Shown here in pieces: positions 54,746 through 63,858 of a DNA stretch of 64,000 nt. Position 1 is the stretch's first letter. Each line of letters begins with the position of its first letter. The notes below the pieces were generated by a model, which saw only the letters and a program-made list of their open reading frames with translations, made no database searches and was not told the origin of the DNA. This DNA is from an uncultured Ruminococcus sp. (GTDB taxonomy: Bacteria > Bacillota > Clostridia > Lachnospirales > Lachnospiraceae), in assembly GCA_900544395.1 (NCBI GenBank), contig UQVC01000001.1, positions 1-64,000 on the forward strand, read 5' to 3'. Both the position numbers and the translations under genes were made by a program.

Positions 54746-54800
54746 TCGAAATTTAGAGCTTAAAAATCGCTATAAACCGACAGCCCGATATTACCCATTT

Positions 54801-56243
54801 TTATTCGATTGTAGCAATCCGCATCATGTTGCTGACACCTTCGCGGGCAGCTTTCACATCCATAGCCGGAATTCCTGCTGTCAGTACCACCACATCTCCT
54901 GTCTCTACACACTGTTTGATCTTAGAGATTTCGATTGCCTCACTGCAGATGTCCTCTGTTGTGTGGCACTCCATAGATTTGAGTGCCTGTACGCCCCAGT
55001 AAATCGACATTCTTCTTAAAGCTCTTTCATTCGGAGTCACACCCAGGATTGGCTGGATTGGTTTTAAATTCGACATGACTCTTGCTGTTGCTCCTGAAAC
55101 AGTTGGTGTAATGATTGCTTTTGCTTTCAGATTCGCTGCTGCCAGAACGGAAGAATATCCGATCGCACTGGAGATTCCTTTTTTGAGGTGATCTCCTGCC
55201 TGTGCCAGGATCATATCGTAATCCAGATGCTGCTCTGTATTTTCAATAATGTGCACCATCATCTGAAGAGCCTCTACTGGATATTTTCCCTGTGCAGTCT
55301 CACCGGAAAGCATCACGGCATCTGTTCCATCATATACCGCATTGGCAACATCTGTCACTTCGGCTCTTGTCGGACGTGGATTACGGATCATGGAATCCAG
55401 CATCTGCGTTGCTGTGATTACTGTTTTGAAGTTGCTGTTACATTTCTGGATCAGCATCTTTTGCAGATATGGAACTTCTTCTGCCGGAATCTCAACTCCC
55501 ATGTCTCCCCGGGCTACCATGATTCCGTCTGCCGCGCGGATAATCTCATCAATGTTGCGGATTCCTTCTGCATTTTCGATTTTTGCAATGATCGGAATAT
55601 ACGGTGCATCCAGTTCTTTCAAAAATGCGCGGATCTCCAGTACACATTCTGCGTTGCGTACAAAGGAAGCTGCAATAAAATCAATATCCTGCTCTACACC
55701 AAATTTGATGTCTTCTTTATCTTTCTCTGTAATTGCCGGAAGTCTCACCGGTACATTCGGCACATTGACTCCTTTTTTCTCGCCAAGTTCTCCGCCGTTT
55801 ACAACTTCACAGACAATATCCTGACCCGCGATCTCTTTGACTTTCAGACCGATCAGTCCGTCATCGATCAAAATCACAGTTCCCTGCTCTACATCTTCCA
55901 CAAGACCTTTATAAGAAAGAGATACTTTTGTCTCATCTCCTACAATATCTTCCATTGTAAGTACAAATGTATTTCCTTCCCGGAGGGTTACTTTCTTCCC
56001 GTCTTTCAAAAGACCTGTACGAATCTCTGGCCCTTTTGTATCCAGAAGAATTGCTGTGTGCGCATGTTCTTCCTCTCGAAGTTCTTTTAGAAGATCCATT
56101 CTGAATTTCTGTTCTTCATGATCTCCATGTGAGAAATTAAAACGTGCGACATCCATTCCATTCTGGATCAGCTTTCTCATGACTTCTCTGTCATTTGTAT
56201 TCGGCCCCATTGTGCAGACTACTTTTGTTTTTTTCATGCTCAT
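54801..56243 (-). CDS. pyk: Pyruvate kinase
   Basis: 480 residues: the core barrel plus C-terminal allosteric domain, without the extra PEP-utiliser domain of Bacillus Pyk. It makes ATP and pyruvate from PEP. Seen are KVVCTMGPNTNDRE at the start, MDVARFNFSHGDHEE near residue 30, and the signature IIAKIENAEG with MVARGDMGVEIP near 218-248. The ATG at 56243 has AAAAGGAGAGTT close by; an in-frame ATG six bases later is an equally spaced alternative. It follows the rhomboid-like gene by 28 bases. Confidence 0.96.
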   Translation of the reverse strand: MSMKKTKVVCTMGPNTNDREVMRKLIQNGMDVARFNFSHGDHEEQKFRMDLLKELREEEHAHTAILLDTKGPEIRTGLLKDGKKVTLREGNTFVLTMEDIVGDETKVSLSYKGLVEDVEQGTVILIDDGLIGLKVKEIAGQDIVCEVVNGGELGEKKGVNVPNVPVRLPAITEKDKEDIKFGVEQDIDFIAASFVRNAECVLEIRAFLKELDAPYIPIIAKIENAEGIRNIDEIIRAADGIMVARGDMGVEIPAEEVPYLQKMLIQKCNSNFKTVITATQMLDSMIRNPRPTRAEVTDVANAVYDGTDAVMLSGETAQGKYPVEALQMMVHIIENTEQHLDYDMILAQAGDHLKKGISSAIGYSSVLAAANLKAKAIITPTVSGATARVMSNLKPIQPILGVTPNERALRRMSIYWGVQALKSMECHTTEDICSEAIEISKIKQCVETGDVVVLTAGIPAMDVKAAREGVSNMMRIATIE

Positions 56244-56271
56244 AACTCTCCTTTTACCTTATCCTTTATTC

Positions 56272-57102
56272 TTATTTCACATGCTGGTGTGTGAACAGAT
56301 GATCCTGACAATACTCATAGTTTCCATTGCACTTGGAGCAGAATCGAAACTCCAGATTCGGATCATCCAGCTCGGTTCTTCCACAGACAGCACACCGGTG
56401 TCTGGCACCGTTTGCATAAGTCATATGCGGTCTTGACTGCTGTCGGAATTTTGCCTTTCGCGCCTGTTCTTTCGGTGTGTACGGTTTCATGTTTCTGCTG
56501 GACAAAAAGAATACCAGAAAGTTCAAAAGAGAGGATATGATCACAACTCTTGAAACCAGATTTCCTGTTGCCAGCTGATACAGGATATATACGCCGTATA
56601 CCAGTCCCATCCACTTGATCTTGATTGGAAGGATAAAGTACAACAAAAGCTCCATATCCGGATAACTTGCCGCAAATGCAAGAAAGATCGAGAGGTTGAT
56701 ATAATAAGTGCTGAAATAACCTCCCAGATAATCCGCCATATTTCCATACAGGAAGTACAATACAAATGCGCCCAGTACCGTAAATAAAATTCCCGAAAAG
56801 ATGTATACATTATAGCGGAATGCTCCCCATGTCCTCTCCAGAGTTGTACCCAGAGAATAGTAAAGCATCAGCATAATGACAATTGTCAGCAGACTGCCCT
56901 GCGGCGGTACCAAAACCCAGGAAACAATCCTCCAGATCTGTCCGTGCAGAATCGCTCCAGGCTGCAGATACAGCCACCCCATCATATCCGGCAGGAACAT
57001 ACGGATTCCGTAACCAATGATGTAGGCTCCGATCAGGTATGTTGTCAGATTATGGACCGCATACCGTCCAAATTTTCTTTCCAGCTTGTTTAACCAGTTC
57101 AA
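56272..57102 (-). CDS. Rhomboid-like membrane protein with C-terminal zinc ribbon
   Basis: About 276 residues. Six or so membrane segments (about 20-215) resemble the rhomboid/derlin fold, with the conserved loop HGQIWRIVSWVLVPP near residue 53. The serine protease GxSG motif and the partner histidine are not visible, so it looks like a catalytically inactive pseudo-rhomboid. The C-terminal tail has a zinc-ribbon pattern CAVC...CSKC near 240-262 and then YCQDHLFTHQHV. No ATG exists at the 5' end; a TTG at 57102 fits the AAGGAG site, another TTG at 57108 is closer to it. Function unknown. Confidence 0.75.
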   Translation of the reverse strand: MNWLNKLERKFGRYAVHNLTTYLIGAYIIGYGIRMFLPDMMGWLYLQPGAILHGQIWRIVSWVLVPPQGSLLTIVIMLMLYYSLGTTLERTWGAFRYNVYIFSGILFTVLGAFVLYFLYGNMADYLGGYFSTYYINLSIFLAFAASYPDMELLLYFILPIKIKWMGLVYGVYILYQLATGNLVSRVVIISSLLNFLVFFLSSRNMKPYTPKEQARKAKFRQQSRPHMTYANGARHRCAVCGRTELDDPNLEFRFCSKCNGNYEYCQDHLFTHQHVK

Positions 57103-57144
57103 TGACAATCTCTCCTTATATATTTTATTCCCTTACAGAGAGTA

Positions 57145-57173
57145 ATTGTACAGGGAGCAATAGTTTTTGTCAA
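57145..57173 (-). promoter_or_regulatory. Sigma-A promoter of the rhomboid-like gene and pyk
   Basis: TTGACA (57168-57173), 17-base spacer, TACAAT (57145-57150) on the minus strand. Confidence 0.8.
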
Positions 57174-57271
57174 ATAGATGTTTTGTTTTTTCTGTTAGGA
57201 TTGTGTTAAATTTTATGAGATTTTCTAATTTTTTCTTAAATTTCTTTATATATTTATAGTAACAATCATAA

Positions 57272-57300
57272 TTGTGTTTTTCTACTTCTTGTCGTATAAT
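57272..57300 (+). promoter_or_regulatory. Sigma-A promoter of the activase gene
   Basis: TTGTGT (57272-57277), 17-base spacer, TATAAT (57295-57300), giving a leader of about 70 bases. Confidence 0.75.
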
Positions 57301-57375
57301 ATAGAATGTTGTAAACGAACGACTGCATTTAATAAGTAAGAACTACTATATTTCAGCAAAAGATGAGGGATTACT

Positions 57376-60300
57376 ATGAAAGATAATAAGCTATATACTT
57401 TGGGAATCGACATTGGTTCCACTACGGTAAAAATCGCAGTCCTGGGAACAGACAATGAAGTTCTGTTCTCTGATTATGAACGCCATTTTGCCAATATACA
57501 GGAGACCCTTTCCGACCTTCTCGGACGGGCGATCTATAAACTGGGGCCGATCCGGGTTTCTCCTGTTGTCACAGGATCCGGGGGGCTCTCCCTGGCCACC
57601 CATCTGCAGGTTCCATTTGTTCAGGAAGTCATTGCCGTTTCTACTGCCCTGCAGGACTATGCGCCACAGACTGATGTTGCAATCGAACTGGGCGGTGAAG
57701 ATGCAAAGATCATCTATTTTGAAGGCGGAAATGTGGAACAGCGTATGAACGGGGTCTGTGCCGGCGGTACCGGTTCTTTCATCGATCAGATGGCTTCTCT
57801 TCTGCAAACAGATGCCAGCGGACTAAATGAATATGCCAAAAACTATACTTCTCTGTATTCCATTGCTGCACGCTGCGGAGTATTTGCGAAATCTGACATC
57901 CAGCCTCTGATCAACGAAGGAGCTTCCAAAGAAAATCTGGCTGCCTCCATTTTTCAGGCGGTTGTCAATCAGACCATCAGCGGACTGGCCTGCGGCAAAC
58001 CCATCCGGGGACATGTGGCATTCTTAGGCGGACCACTGCATTTTTTGTCTGAATTGAAGACCGCTTTTATTCGGACTCTGAAACTGGATGATGAACATAT
58101 CATTGCTCCAAAACATTCCCATTTATTTGCAGCCATCGGTTCTGCACTCAATTCCAAACGGGATGTGGAAGTTCCTCTTCAGACACTACAGGAACGTCTT
58201 GCAAACAAAATCGAACTGGAATTTGAAGTGGAACGGCTGGAGCCTCTGTTTGCATCTTCTGCAGAATACGAGGCATTCACTTCCAGACATGCAAAGCATC
58301 AGGTGCCTGTCAAAGATCTGGCCACCTATCAGGGAAAAGCCTTTCTCGGGATCGATGCGGGATCTACCACTACAAAAGCCGCACTGGTAGGAGAAGACGG
58401 AACACTTTTGTACTCTTTCTACCACAACAATGACGGAGATCCTCTGGGAACTACCATCCGGGCGATCAAAGAGATCTACAGCCAGCTTCCGGACGGAGTC
58501 GAGATTGTCCACTCCTGTTCCACCGGATATGGGGAAGCACTGATCAAAGCTGCACTGCTTTTGGATGAAGGGGAAGTAGAGACCGTTTCTCACTACTATG
58601 CCGCTGCATTTTTTGAACCGGATGTAGACTGTATCCTGGATATCGGCGGACAGGATATGAAGTGTATCAAGATCAAAAATCAGACCGTGGACAGTGTGCA
58701 GCTCAATGAAGCCTGTTCTTCCGGATGCGGTTCTTTTATCGAGACATTCGCAAAATCTCTGAATTACACCGTGGAAGATTTTGCACAGGAAGCACTTTAC
58801 GCCAAAAATCCCATCGATCTTGGAACACGCTGTACGGTATTTATGAATTCCAAAGTAAAGCAGGCACAAAAGGAAGGGGCTTCTGTGGCAGATATTTCTG
58901 CCGGACTTGCCTATTCCGTCATCAAAAACGCACTGTTTAAAGTGATCAAGGTGTCAGATGCTTCGGAACTTGGATCACATATTGTAGTACAGGGAGGAAC
59001 CTTCTATAATAATGCAGTCCTGCGAAGCTTTGAAAAAATCGCAGACTGCGAGGCCATCCGTCCTGACATTGCCGGAATTATGGGCGCCTTTGGAGCCGCA
59101 CTGATCGCACGGGAACGTTACCAGGACTGTGAAGGTACGACCATGCTTCCGATTGAAGAGATCGAAACACTGGAGTACAAAACAACCATGACAAAATGTC
59201 GTGGCTGCACCAACAACTGCCGACTGACCATCAATCATTTCAGCGGCGGAAGAAAATTCATTACCGGAAATCGCTGTGAACGGGGACTTGGCAAGGAAAA
59301 ATCAGAAAATCATCTGCCAAACCTCTTCGCTTATAAAATGCAGCGCTATTTTGGATACACTCCGCTTCCCGAAGAGAAGGCATCCAGAGGAACCATCGGT
59401 CTGCCGCGAGTTCTGAACATGTATGAGAACTATCCTTTCTGGTATACCTTTTTCACAAAACTGGGATTTCGTGTAATCCTCTCTCCTGCGTCTACACGCA
59501 AGATTTACGAGCTGGGGATCGACTCCATTCCGAGTGAATCCGAATGTTATCCGGCCAAACTGGCCCACGGACATGTACAGTGGCTCATCAAGGAAGGAAT
59601 CCAACATATTTTTTATCCTTGTGTTCCTTATGAACGAAACGAATTTGAAGCAGCAAACAATCACTATAACTGTCCGATCGTCACTTCCTATCCGGAAAAC
59701 ATCAAAAACAATATGGATCCGATCGTAACCGGAGAAGTGGACTTTATGCATCCGTTTCTCTCCTTCCAGAGTGAAGAGACCCTTTCTGCACGACTAATTG
59801 AAGAACTGAGCACAAAGTTTTCGGTTTCCGCAGAAGAAATCCGCACCGCTGTTCATGAAGCATGGATGGAGCTTGCCTCATGCAGGGATGATATGCGCAA
59901 AAAAGGAGAAGAAACGATAAAATTCCTGGATGAGACCGGAAATCGAGGAATCGTACTTGCCGGACGTCCGTATCATACAGATCCCGAAGTCAATCATGGA
60001 TTGCCGGAACTGATCAACTCCTATAACATTGCCGTCTTAACAGAGGATTCCATTTCCCATCTGCACGAAGTGGAACGCCCTCTCAATGTCATGGATCAGT
60101 GGATGTACCATTCCAGACTGTACGCTGCGGCCAATTATGTGAAGACCAAGGAAAATCTGGATCTGATCCAGCTGAACTCCTTTGGCTGCGGACTGGATGC
60201 CGTCACAACCGATCAGGTAGCGGATATCCTGACTCGCTCCGGCAAAATTTATACTTCATTAAAGATCGATGAAGTCAACAACCTGGGGGCTGCCCGTATC

Positions 60301-61626
60301 CGTGTCCGCTCTCTTTTGGCTGCCATCCGCGTCAGAGAGCAGCATCAGACAGAGCGGACCATACAGCCGTCTTCTATTGAGAAGATTCCGTTTACCAAAG
60401 AGATGCGCAAAAACTACACCATTCTCTGTCCGCAAATGTCACCGATCCATTTTGAGATTCTGGAACCTGCGCTTCAAGCTTCCGGATATAATGTACAGAT
60501 TTTGCCAAATGACAACAAACAAGCGGTCAATACTGGTTTGAAATATGTAAACAATGACGCCTGCTATCCTTCTCTGATCGTGGTCGGACAGATCATGGAT
60601 GCCATCCTGTCCGGAGAATATGACACGGATCGTCTGGCTGTCATCATTACTCAGACCGGAGGCGGATGCCGGGCTTCCAACTATATCGGATTTATCCGGC
60701 GCGCCTTAAAAAAAGCGGGATATGCACATATTCCGGTGATTTCTCTGAACTTAAGCGGACTGGAAGTCAATCCGGGATTTAAGATCACTCCGCTTCTGGT
60801 GCTTCGCGGATTGTATGCCATTGTATTTGGAGACATTTTTATGAAATGCGTCTATCGGATGCGTCCTTATGAAGCAGTACCCGGAACAACCGATGCGCTT
60901 CATGAAAAGTGGAAAAAGATCTGTAAAGAATTTGTTTCCAACGGATATCCGCGCCGTCATACGTTTAAAAAATTGTGTCGGCAGATGATCCGGGAATTTG
61001 ATCAGATCGAACTGCAGGATATCAAAAAACCAAGAGTCGGAATCGTAGGAGAGATTTTGGTAAAATTCCTGCCTGCTGCAAACAACCATTTGGTAGAATT
61101 GCTGGAAAAAGAGGGAGCAGAGGCAGTTGTTCCAGATTTACTGGACTTTTTGCTCTACTGCTTCTACAATCAGAATTTCAAGGTTTCCCACCTGGGGATG
61201 AAAAAATCCAAAGCAGTACTTGGAAATCTTGGAATCCGCGCTCTGGAATGGTTCCGCGCACCGGCGTCTAAAGCATTTGAAGAAAGTAAGCATTTTGAAA
61301 AACCTGCCAAAATTGAAAAACTGGCAGAAATGGCATCGGAAATCGTCTCCATTGGAAATCAGACCGGTGAGGGATGGTTTTTGACCGGTGAGATGTTGGA
61401 ACTGATCCACGCAGGAGCTGCAAATATCGTCTGTACACAGCCATTTGCCTGCCTTCCAAACCATGTGGTAGGAAAAGGCGTGATCAAAGAACTGCGGCGG
61501 AAATATCCTGCCTCCAACGTAGTAGCCATTGATTTTGACCCGGGAGCCAGCGAAGTCAACCAGCTTAACCGAATCAAACTGATGCTTTCCACCGCAAATA
61601 AAAATCTGGAACATACCACTTCATAA
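57376..61626 (+). CDS. 2-hydroxyacyl-CoA dehydratase activase-related giant protein
   Basis: 1416 residues. Two BcrAD/BadFG ASKHA ATPase domains lie at about 5-265 (GIDIGSTTVKIAVL; NGVCAGGTGSF near 127) and 324-580 (GIDAGSTTTKAAL; EACSSGCGSF near 445). A Cys-rich KCRGCTNNC segment near 607 starts a DUF2229 region (about 605-870), and a C-terminal activase-associated domain follows to about 1390. In two-protein systems the activator reduces 2-hydroxyacyl-CoA dehydratases through a shared 4Fe-4S cluster. Here no dehydratase subunit is adjacent, so the partner and reaction are unknown. This fused form is widespread in Clostridia. Confidence 0.92.
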   Translation: MKDNKLYTLGIDIGSTTVKIAVLGTDNEVLFSDYERHFANIQETLSDLLGRAIYKLGPIRVSPVVTGSGGLSLATHLQVPFVQEVIAVSTALQDYAPQTDVAIELGGEDAKIIYFEGGNVEQRMNGVCAGGTGSFIDQMASLLQTDASGLNEYAKNYTSLYSIAARCGVFAKSDIQPLINEGASKENLAASIFQAVVNQTISGLACGKPIRGHVAFLGGPLHFLSELKTAFIRTLKLDDEHIIAPKHSHLFAAIGSALNSKRDVEVPLQTLQERLANKIELEFEVERLEPLFASSAEYEAFTSRHAKHQVPVKDLATYQGKAFLGIDAGSTTTKAALVGEDGTLLYSFYHNNDGDPLGTTIRAIKEIYSQLPDGVEIVHSCSTGYGEALIKAALLLDEGEVETVSHYYAAAFFEPDVDCILDIGGQDMKCIKIKNQTVDSVQLNEACSSGCGSFIETFAKSLNYTVEDFAQEALYAKNPIDLGTRCTVFMNSKVKQAQKEGASVADISAGLAYSVIKNALFKVIKVSDASELGSHIVVQGGTFYNNAVLRSFEKIADCEAIRPDIAGIMGAFGAALIARERYQDCEGTTMLPIEEIETLEYKTTMTKCRGCTNNCRLTINHFSGGRKFITGNRCERGLGKEKSENHLPNLFAYKMQRYFGYTPLPEEKASRGTIGLPRVLNMYENYPFWYTFFTKLGFRVILSPASTRKIYELGIDSIPSESECYPAKLAHGHVQWLIKEGIQHIFYPCVPYERNEFEAANNHYNCPIVTSYPENIKNNMDPIVTGEVDFMHPFLSFQSEETLSARLIEELSTKFSVSAEEIRTAVHEAWMELASCRDDMRKKGEETIKFLDETGNRGIVLAGRPYHTDPEVNHGLPELINSYNIAVLTEDSISHLHEVERPLNVMDQWMYHSRLYAAANYVKTKENLDLIQLNSFGCGLDAVTTDQVADILTRSGKIYTSLKIDEVNNLGAARIRVRSLLAAIRVREQHQTERTIQPSSIEKIPFTKEMRKNYTILCPQMSPIHFEILEPALQASGYNVQILPNDNKQAVNTGLKYVNNDACYPSLIVVGQIMDAILSGEYDTDRLAVIITQTGGGCRASNYIGFIRRALKKAGYAHIPVISLNLSGLEVNPGFKITPLLVLRGLYAIVFGDIFMKCVYRMRPYEAVPGTTDALHEKWKKICKEFVSNGYPRRHTFKKLCRQMIREFDQIELQDIKKPRVGIVGEILVKFLPAANNHLVELLEKEGAEAVVPDLLDFLLYCFYNQNFKVSHLGMKKSKAVLGNLGIRALEWFRAPASKAFEESKHFEKPAKIEKLAEMASEIVSIGNQTGEGWFLTGEMLELIHAGAANIVCTQPFACLPNHVVGKGVIKELRRKYPASNVVAIDFDPGASEVNQLNRIKLMLSTANKNLEHTTS

Positions 61627-61671
61627 AACAGTACTGCCGCACAGGATTTTACTTCCCGTGCGGCAGTACTG
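61625..61671. terminator. Bidirectional terminator after the activase
   Basis: A 14-bp perfect stem CAGTACTGCCGCAC / GTGCGGCAGTACTG (61629-61642, 61658-61671) with a 15-base loop, AAAA on the left; the minus-strand HTH gene stops one base beyond it. Confidence 0.9.
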
Positions 61672-61672
61672 C

Positions 61673-61870
61673 TTATTCTGTAATATGAAAGATTTCTTCA
61701 ATTGTAACTCCAAATACTTTTGCAATATTCCATGCCAATACAAGTGAAGGATTATATCGTCCTTTCTCCAAATTTCCAATGGTTTCCCGCCGAACTCCAA
61801 CCAGCTTTGCCAGCTCTTCCTGTTTCATATCATGTCTGGCACGAAATTCTTTGATTCTATTCTCAATCAT
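61673..61870 (-). CDS. Small XRE-family regulator
   Basis: 65 residues, just an HTH_3 domain (MKQEELAKLVGVRRETIGNLEKGRYNPSLVLAWNIAKVF pattern, shown here in part) plus a short tail. Such YozG/YgzD-like proteins regulate an adjacent membrane protein operon. The ATG at 61870 follows AAAGGTG and lies inside the 3' end of the upstream gene (8-base overlap), so translation is coupled. A GTG at 61879 is a less likely start. Confidence 0.9.
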   Translation of the reverse strand: MIENRIKEFRARHDMKQEELAKLVGVRRETIGNLEKGRYNPSLVLAWNIAKVFGVTIEEIFHITE

Positions 61871-62222
61871 TTTCAGCACCTTTCATTTCCCGCCATTCTA
61901 AAACCGTCAGACAAATACTAAATAAAATAATTGCTACTGCAAAACTCATTCCAAATGCCATGGGAAGCCCTTTCTTTGATTGATACAGCATCACAAAAAG
62001 AAAGACAAAGAATACAAGGCTGATGATTTCTGTAAAAAAGGAAATAGTTGCCGCTTTTCTGACATTTAGCTGAAACATTTCATCCGGAACTACTGAAAAA
62101 TAACGAACATATACCAAAAATCCAAAAAATCCCCAAAAACCTTTGTTCTCTGTAAAAAATCCCAAAATTCCTATCACACTCAGTAAAGAGAGTAAACTTA
62201 AATAATTAAATTTCCATTTCAT
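61863..62222 (-). CDS. DUF3796-like small membrane protein
   Basis: 119 residues with four hydrophobic segments. The N-terminal GILGFFTENKGFWGFFGFLVY stretch is typical of DUF3796 proteins, which are usually paired with a small HTH gene as here. Function unknown; the pair may be a membrane-sensor/regulator set. AGGAGGAAGGAA precedes the ATG. Confidence 0.85.
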   Translation of the reverse strand: MKWKFNYLSLLSLLSVIGILGFFTENKGFWGFFGFLVYVRYFSVVPDEMFQLNVRKAATISFFTEIISLVFFVFLFVMLYQSKKGLPMAFGMSFAVAIILFSICLTVLEWREMKGAEND

Positions 62223-62268
62223 GATTCCTTCCTCCTTTTTTGTGGTATTTTTCTATCTTTATGTTATA

Positions 62269-62314
62269 AATATATCACACATTTTTTGACTTTTCAAGCG
62301 GCAACACATATTTT
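62269..62314. promoter_or_regulatory. Overlapping divergent promoters
   Basis: Minus strand: TTGAAA (62292-62297), 17 bases, TATATT (62269-62274) for DUF3796-HTH. Plus strand: TTGACT (62286-62291), 17 bases, TATTTT (62309-62314) for the ferritin-like gene. The two -35 boxes touch, so the promoters exclude each other. Confidence 0.55.
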
Positions 62315-62365
62315 ATCGACTCTGTTCATAAAATGTTATCACAATAAAATCATGAGGAGTCCTCT

Positions 62366-62935
62366 ATGAACAATGATCTAACCTGTAACTGCAGCTGTAA
62401 TCCGGAGCAGCCTCCCAAGGATGATTCTCCTGACTTTTTATATGCTCATCAATCTCCTTATCCTCCTGTCTGTGTCAGAGGAAAAAATCCACTCTATGGA
62501 AAAATGATGCTGGACAATATGGGCGGTCAGGAATCGGAAATGTCCACTATCGGTCTTTATATCTACAACAGTATTTTCCTCTCGTCCGATGCGGATCGTA
62601 TTGCAGAAATTTTCAAAAACATCAGCATTACAGAAATGCACCACCTCAAAATATTTGGCCAGCTTGCTAAGCAGCTGGGCGAGTCTCCGCGTCTCTGGAC
62701 ACATCAGCAACACCGGATGTTCTACTGGCAGGCCGGATATATCAATTATTACACCGACCTTCCTAAAATTCTGCGCAGTGCATTAAATGGAGAAAAACAG
62801 GCAGTTTTAAAATATGAACGGCAATGCCAGAACATCCAGGATGAACACATCAACAAATGTCTGAAACGCATCATTCTGGATGAAGAACTCCACATTGAAA
62901 TTCTGGAATCTCTTTGTAAAAAATATCCTGTCTAA
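62366..62935 (+). CDS. Ferritin-like diiron protein with Cys-rich N-terminus
   Basis: 189 residues. A Cys-rich N-terminus (CNCSC at 7-11) is followed by a four-helix ferritin-like bundle with candidate metal ligands: Glu in QESEMS (56-58), ExxH at Glu90/His93, Glu143 in NGEKQAVLKYE, and ExxH at Glu173/His176. This is the rubrerythrin/bacterioferritin-like pattern. No rubredoxin FeCys4 domain is seen. It may act in iron or peroxide handling or be a spore-coat relative; the exact role is open. GAGGAGTCC precedes the ATG. Confidence 0.85.
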   Translation: MNNDLTCNCSCNPEQPPKDDSPDFLYAHQSPYPPVCVRGKNPLYGKMMLDNMGGQESEMSTIGLYIYNSIFLSSDADRIAEIFKNISITEMHHLKIFGQLAKQLGESPRLWTHQQHRMFYWQAGYINYYTDLPKILRSALNGEKQAVLKYERQCQNIQDEHINKCLKRIILDEELHIEILESLCKKYPV

Positions 62936-62938
62936 AAA

Positions 62939-62991
62939 GACAGCAGGTGCATCTTCTGATTCTTTCAGAAGGACACTTGCTGTCCGTTTTT
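62939..62991. terminator. Terminator after the ferritin-like gene
   Basis: GACAGCAGGTGCATCTTCTG pairs, with a few mismatches, with the stretch ending CACTTGCTGTC (62973-62984), and TTTTT follows. The convergent ATPase gene ends within it. Confidence 0.85.
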
Positions 62992-63844
62992 AAAATTCTG
63001 ATTCATGTTTCTTAAAAAATTCATAGTATACCCGCACATTTTCCAGCTGCGTCCAGCGCTTCACATCCACTGGCTCCTCATCCAGATCATAGATTTTCGC
63101 CCCTTTGATCGCCAGCACAAAGGGAGAATGTGTAGCGATCACAAACTGACATCCAAAAAATCGTGCGGACTCTTCGATAAATTTCACCAATTCCTGCTGT
63201 TTTCCTGGTGAAAGGCTGTTTTCCGGCTCATCCAACAAAAACAATGCATTTTCCGTAATCTTCTCTGTAAAATAATGAAATGCACTTTCTCCATTGGAAT
63301 ACTCCCGCACATTATCCATCAACTCTGAACGGATAAAACCGGACTGGGTTTTTCTTCTCGCACTGTTTACCCGTTTCAACTGTTCATAATCGTCCAGGCT
63401 TTTCAACTGAAACTTTGCATATTTTGTATCCAGATACTCTTCAAATAACGCCTCCCGCTTTCGATCGATTCCTTCATTGAGACTCCGGATATTTAGCATA
63501 TAATCAAACACATCGTCACTTGTAATGATCCGGCTGTCTTTTGGCAAGTGCGTGACAGCCTCATAAGAACAAAGTTTCAAATAATCCTCATAAAAACTGG
63601 ACTGATTAAACGGTGCTTCCCGTAATAACTGTAGTTTTTGTGCAATAATATTTAAGGCAGTAGACTTCCCCGTTCCGTTTCCTCCATATAAGATTGTGAC
63701 CGACTCAAAATCCATCTGCTCAAACCGATGCTTTGACAGGATTTGAAAGGGATAATACGTGTCATAACAGGTACGCTTCTGCCGGATGAAAAAATCAAAC
63801 TCTGCTTCCGCATCCGGGAAGTTAAATTGTTCTAAATATAACAT
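62990..63844 (-). CDS. AAA family ATPase (ABC/OLD-like)
   Basis: 284 residues. Walker A is LYGGNGTGKSTALNII near residue 50, Walker B is ALFLLDEPENSLSP near 205, and the H-loop is IATHSPFVLAI near 235. A helical insertion (about 80-180) replaces a long coiled coil. This is a soluble SMC/ABC-like ATPase of the COG3910 kind, with no nuclease domain attached. The ATG at 63844 follows GAAGGAAG. It lies 14 bases after a GNAT remnant in the same direction. Function unknown. Confidence 0.88.
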   Translation of the reverse strand: MLYLEQFNFPDAEAEFDFFIRQKRTCYDTYYPFQILSKHRFEQMDFESVTILYGGNGTGKSTALNIIAQKLQLLREAPFNQSSFYEDYLKLCSYEAVTHLPKDSRIITSDDVFDYMLNIRSLNEGIDRKREALFEEYLDTKYAKFQLKSLDDYEQLKRVNSARRKTQSGFIRSELMDNVREYSNGESAFHYFTEKITENALFLLDEPENSLSPGKQQELVKFIEESARFFGCQFVIATHSPFVLAIKGAKIYDLDEEPVDVKRWTQLENVRVYYEFFKKHESEF

Positions 63845-63858
63845 AGTAATTCTTCCTT

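Noticed and set aside
54487..54800. Mobile element at the fic-pyk boundary
   Set aside because: AT-rich fic and a large inverted repeat suggested transfer, but no transposase, target duplication or attachment site is visible.
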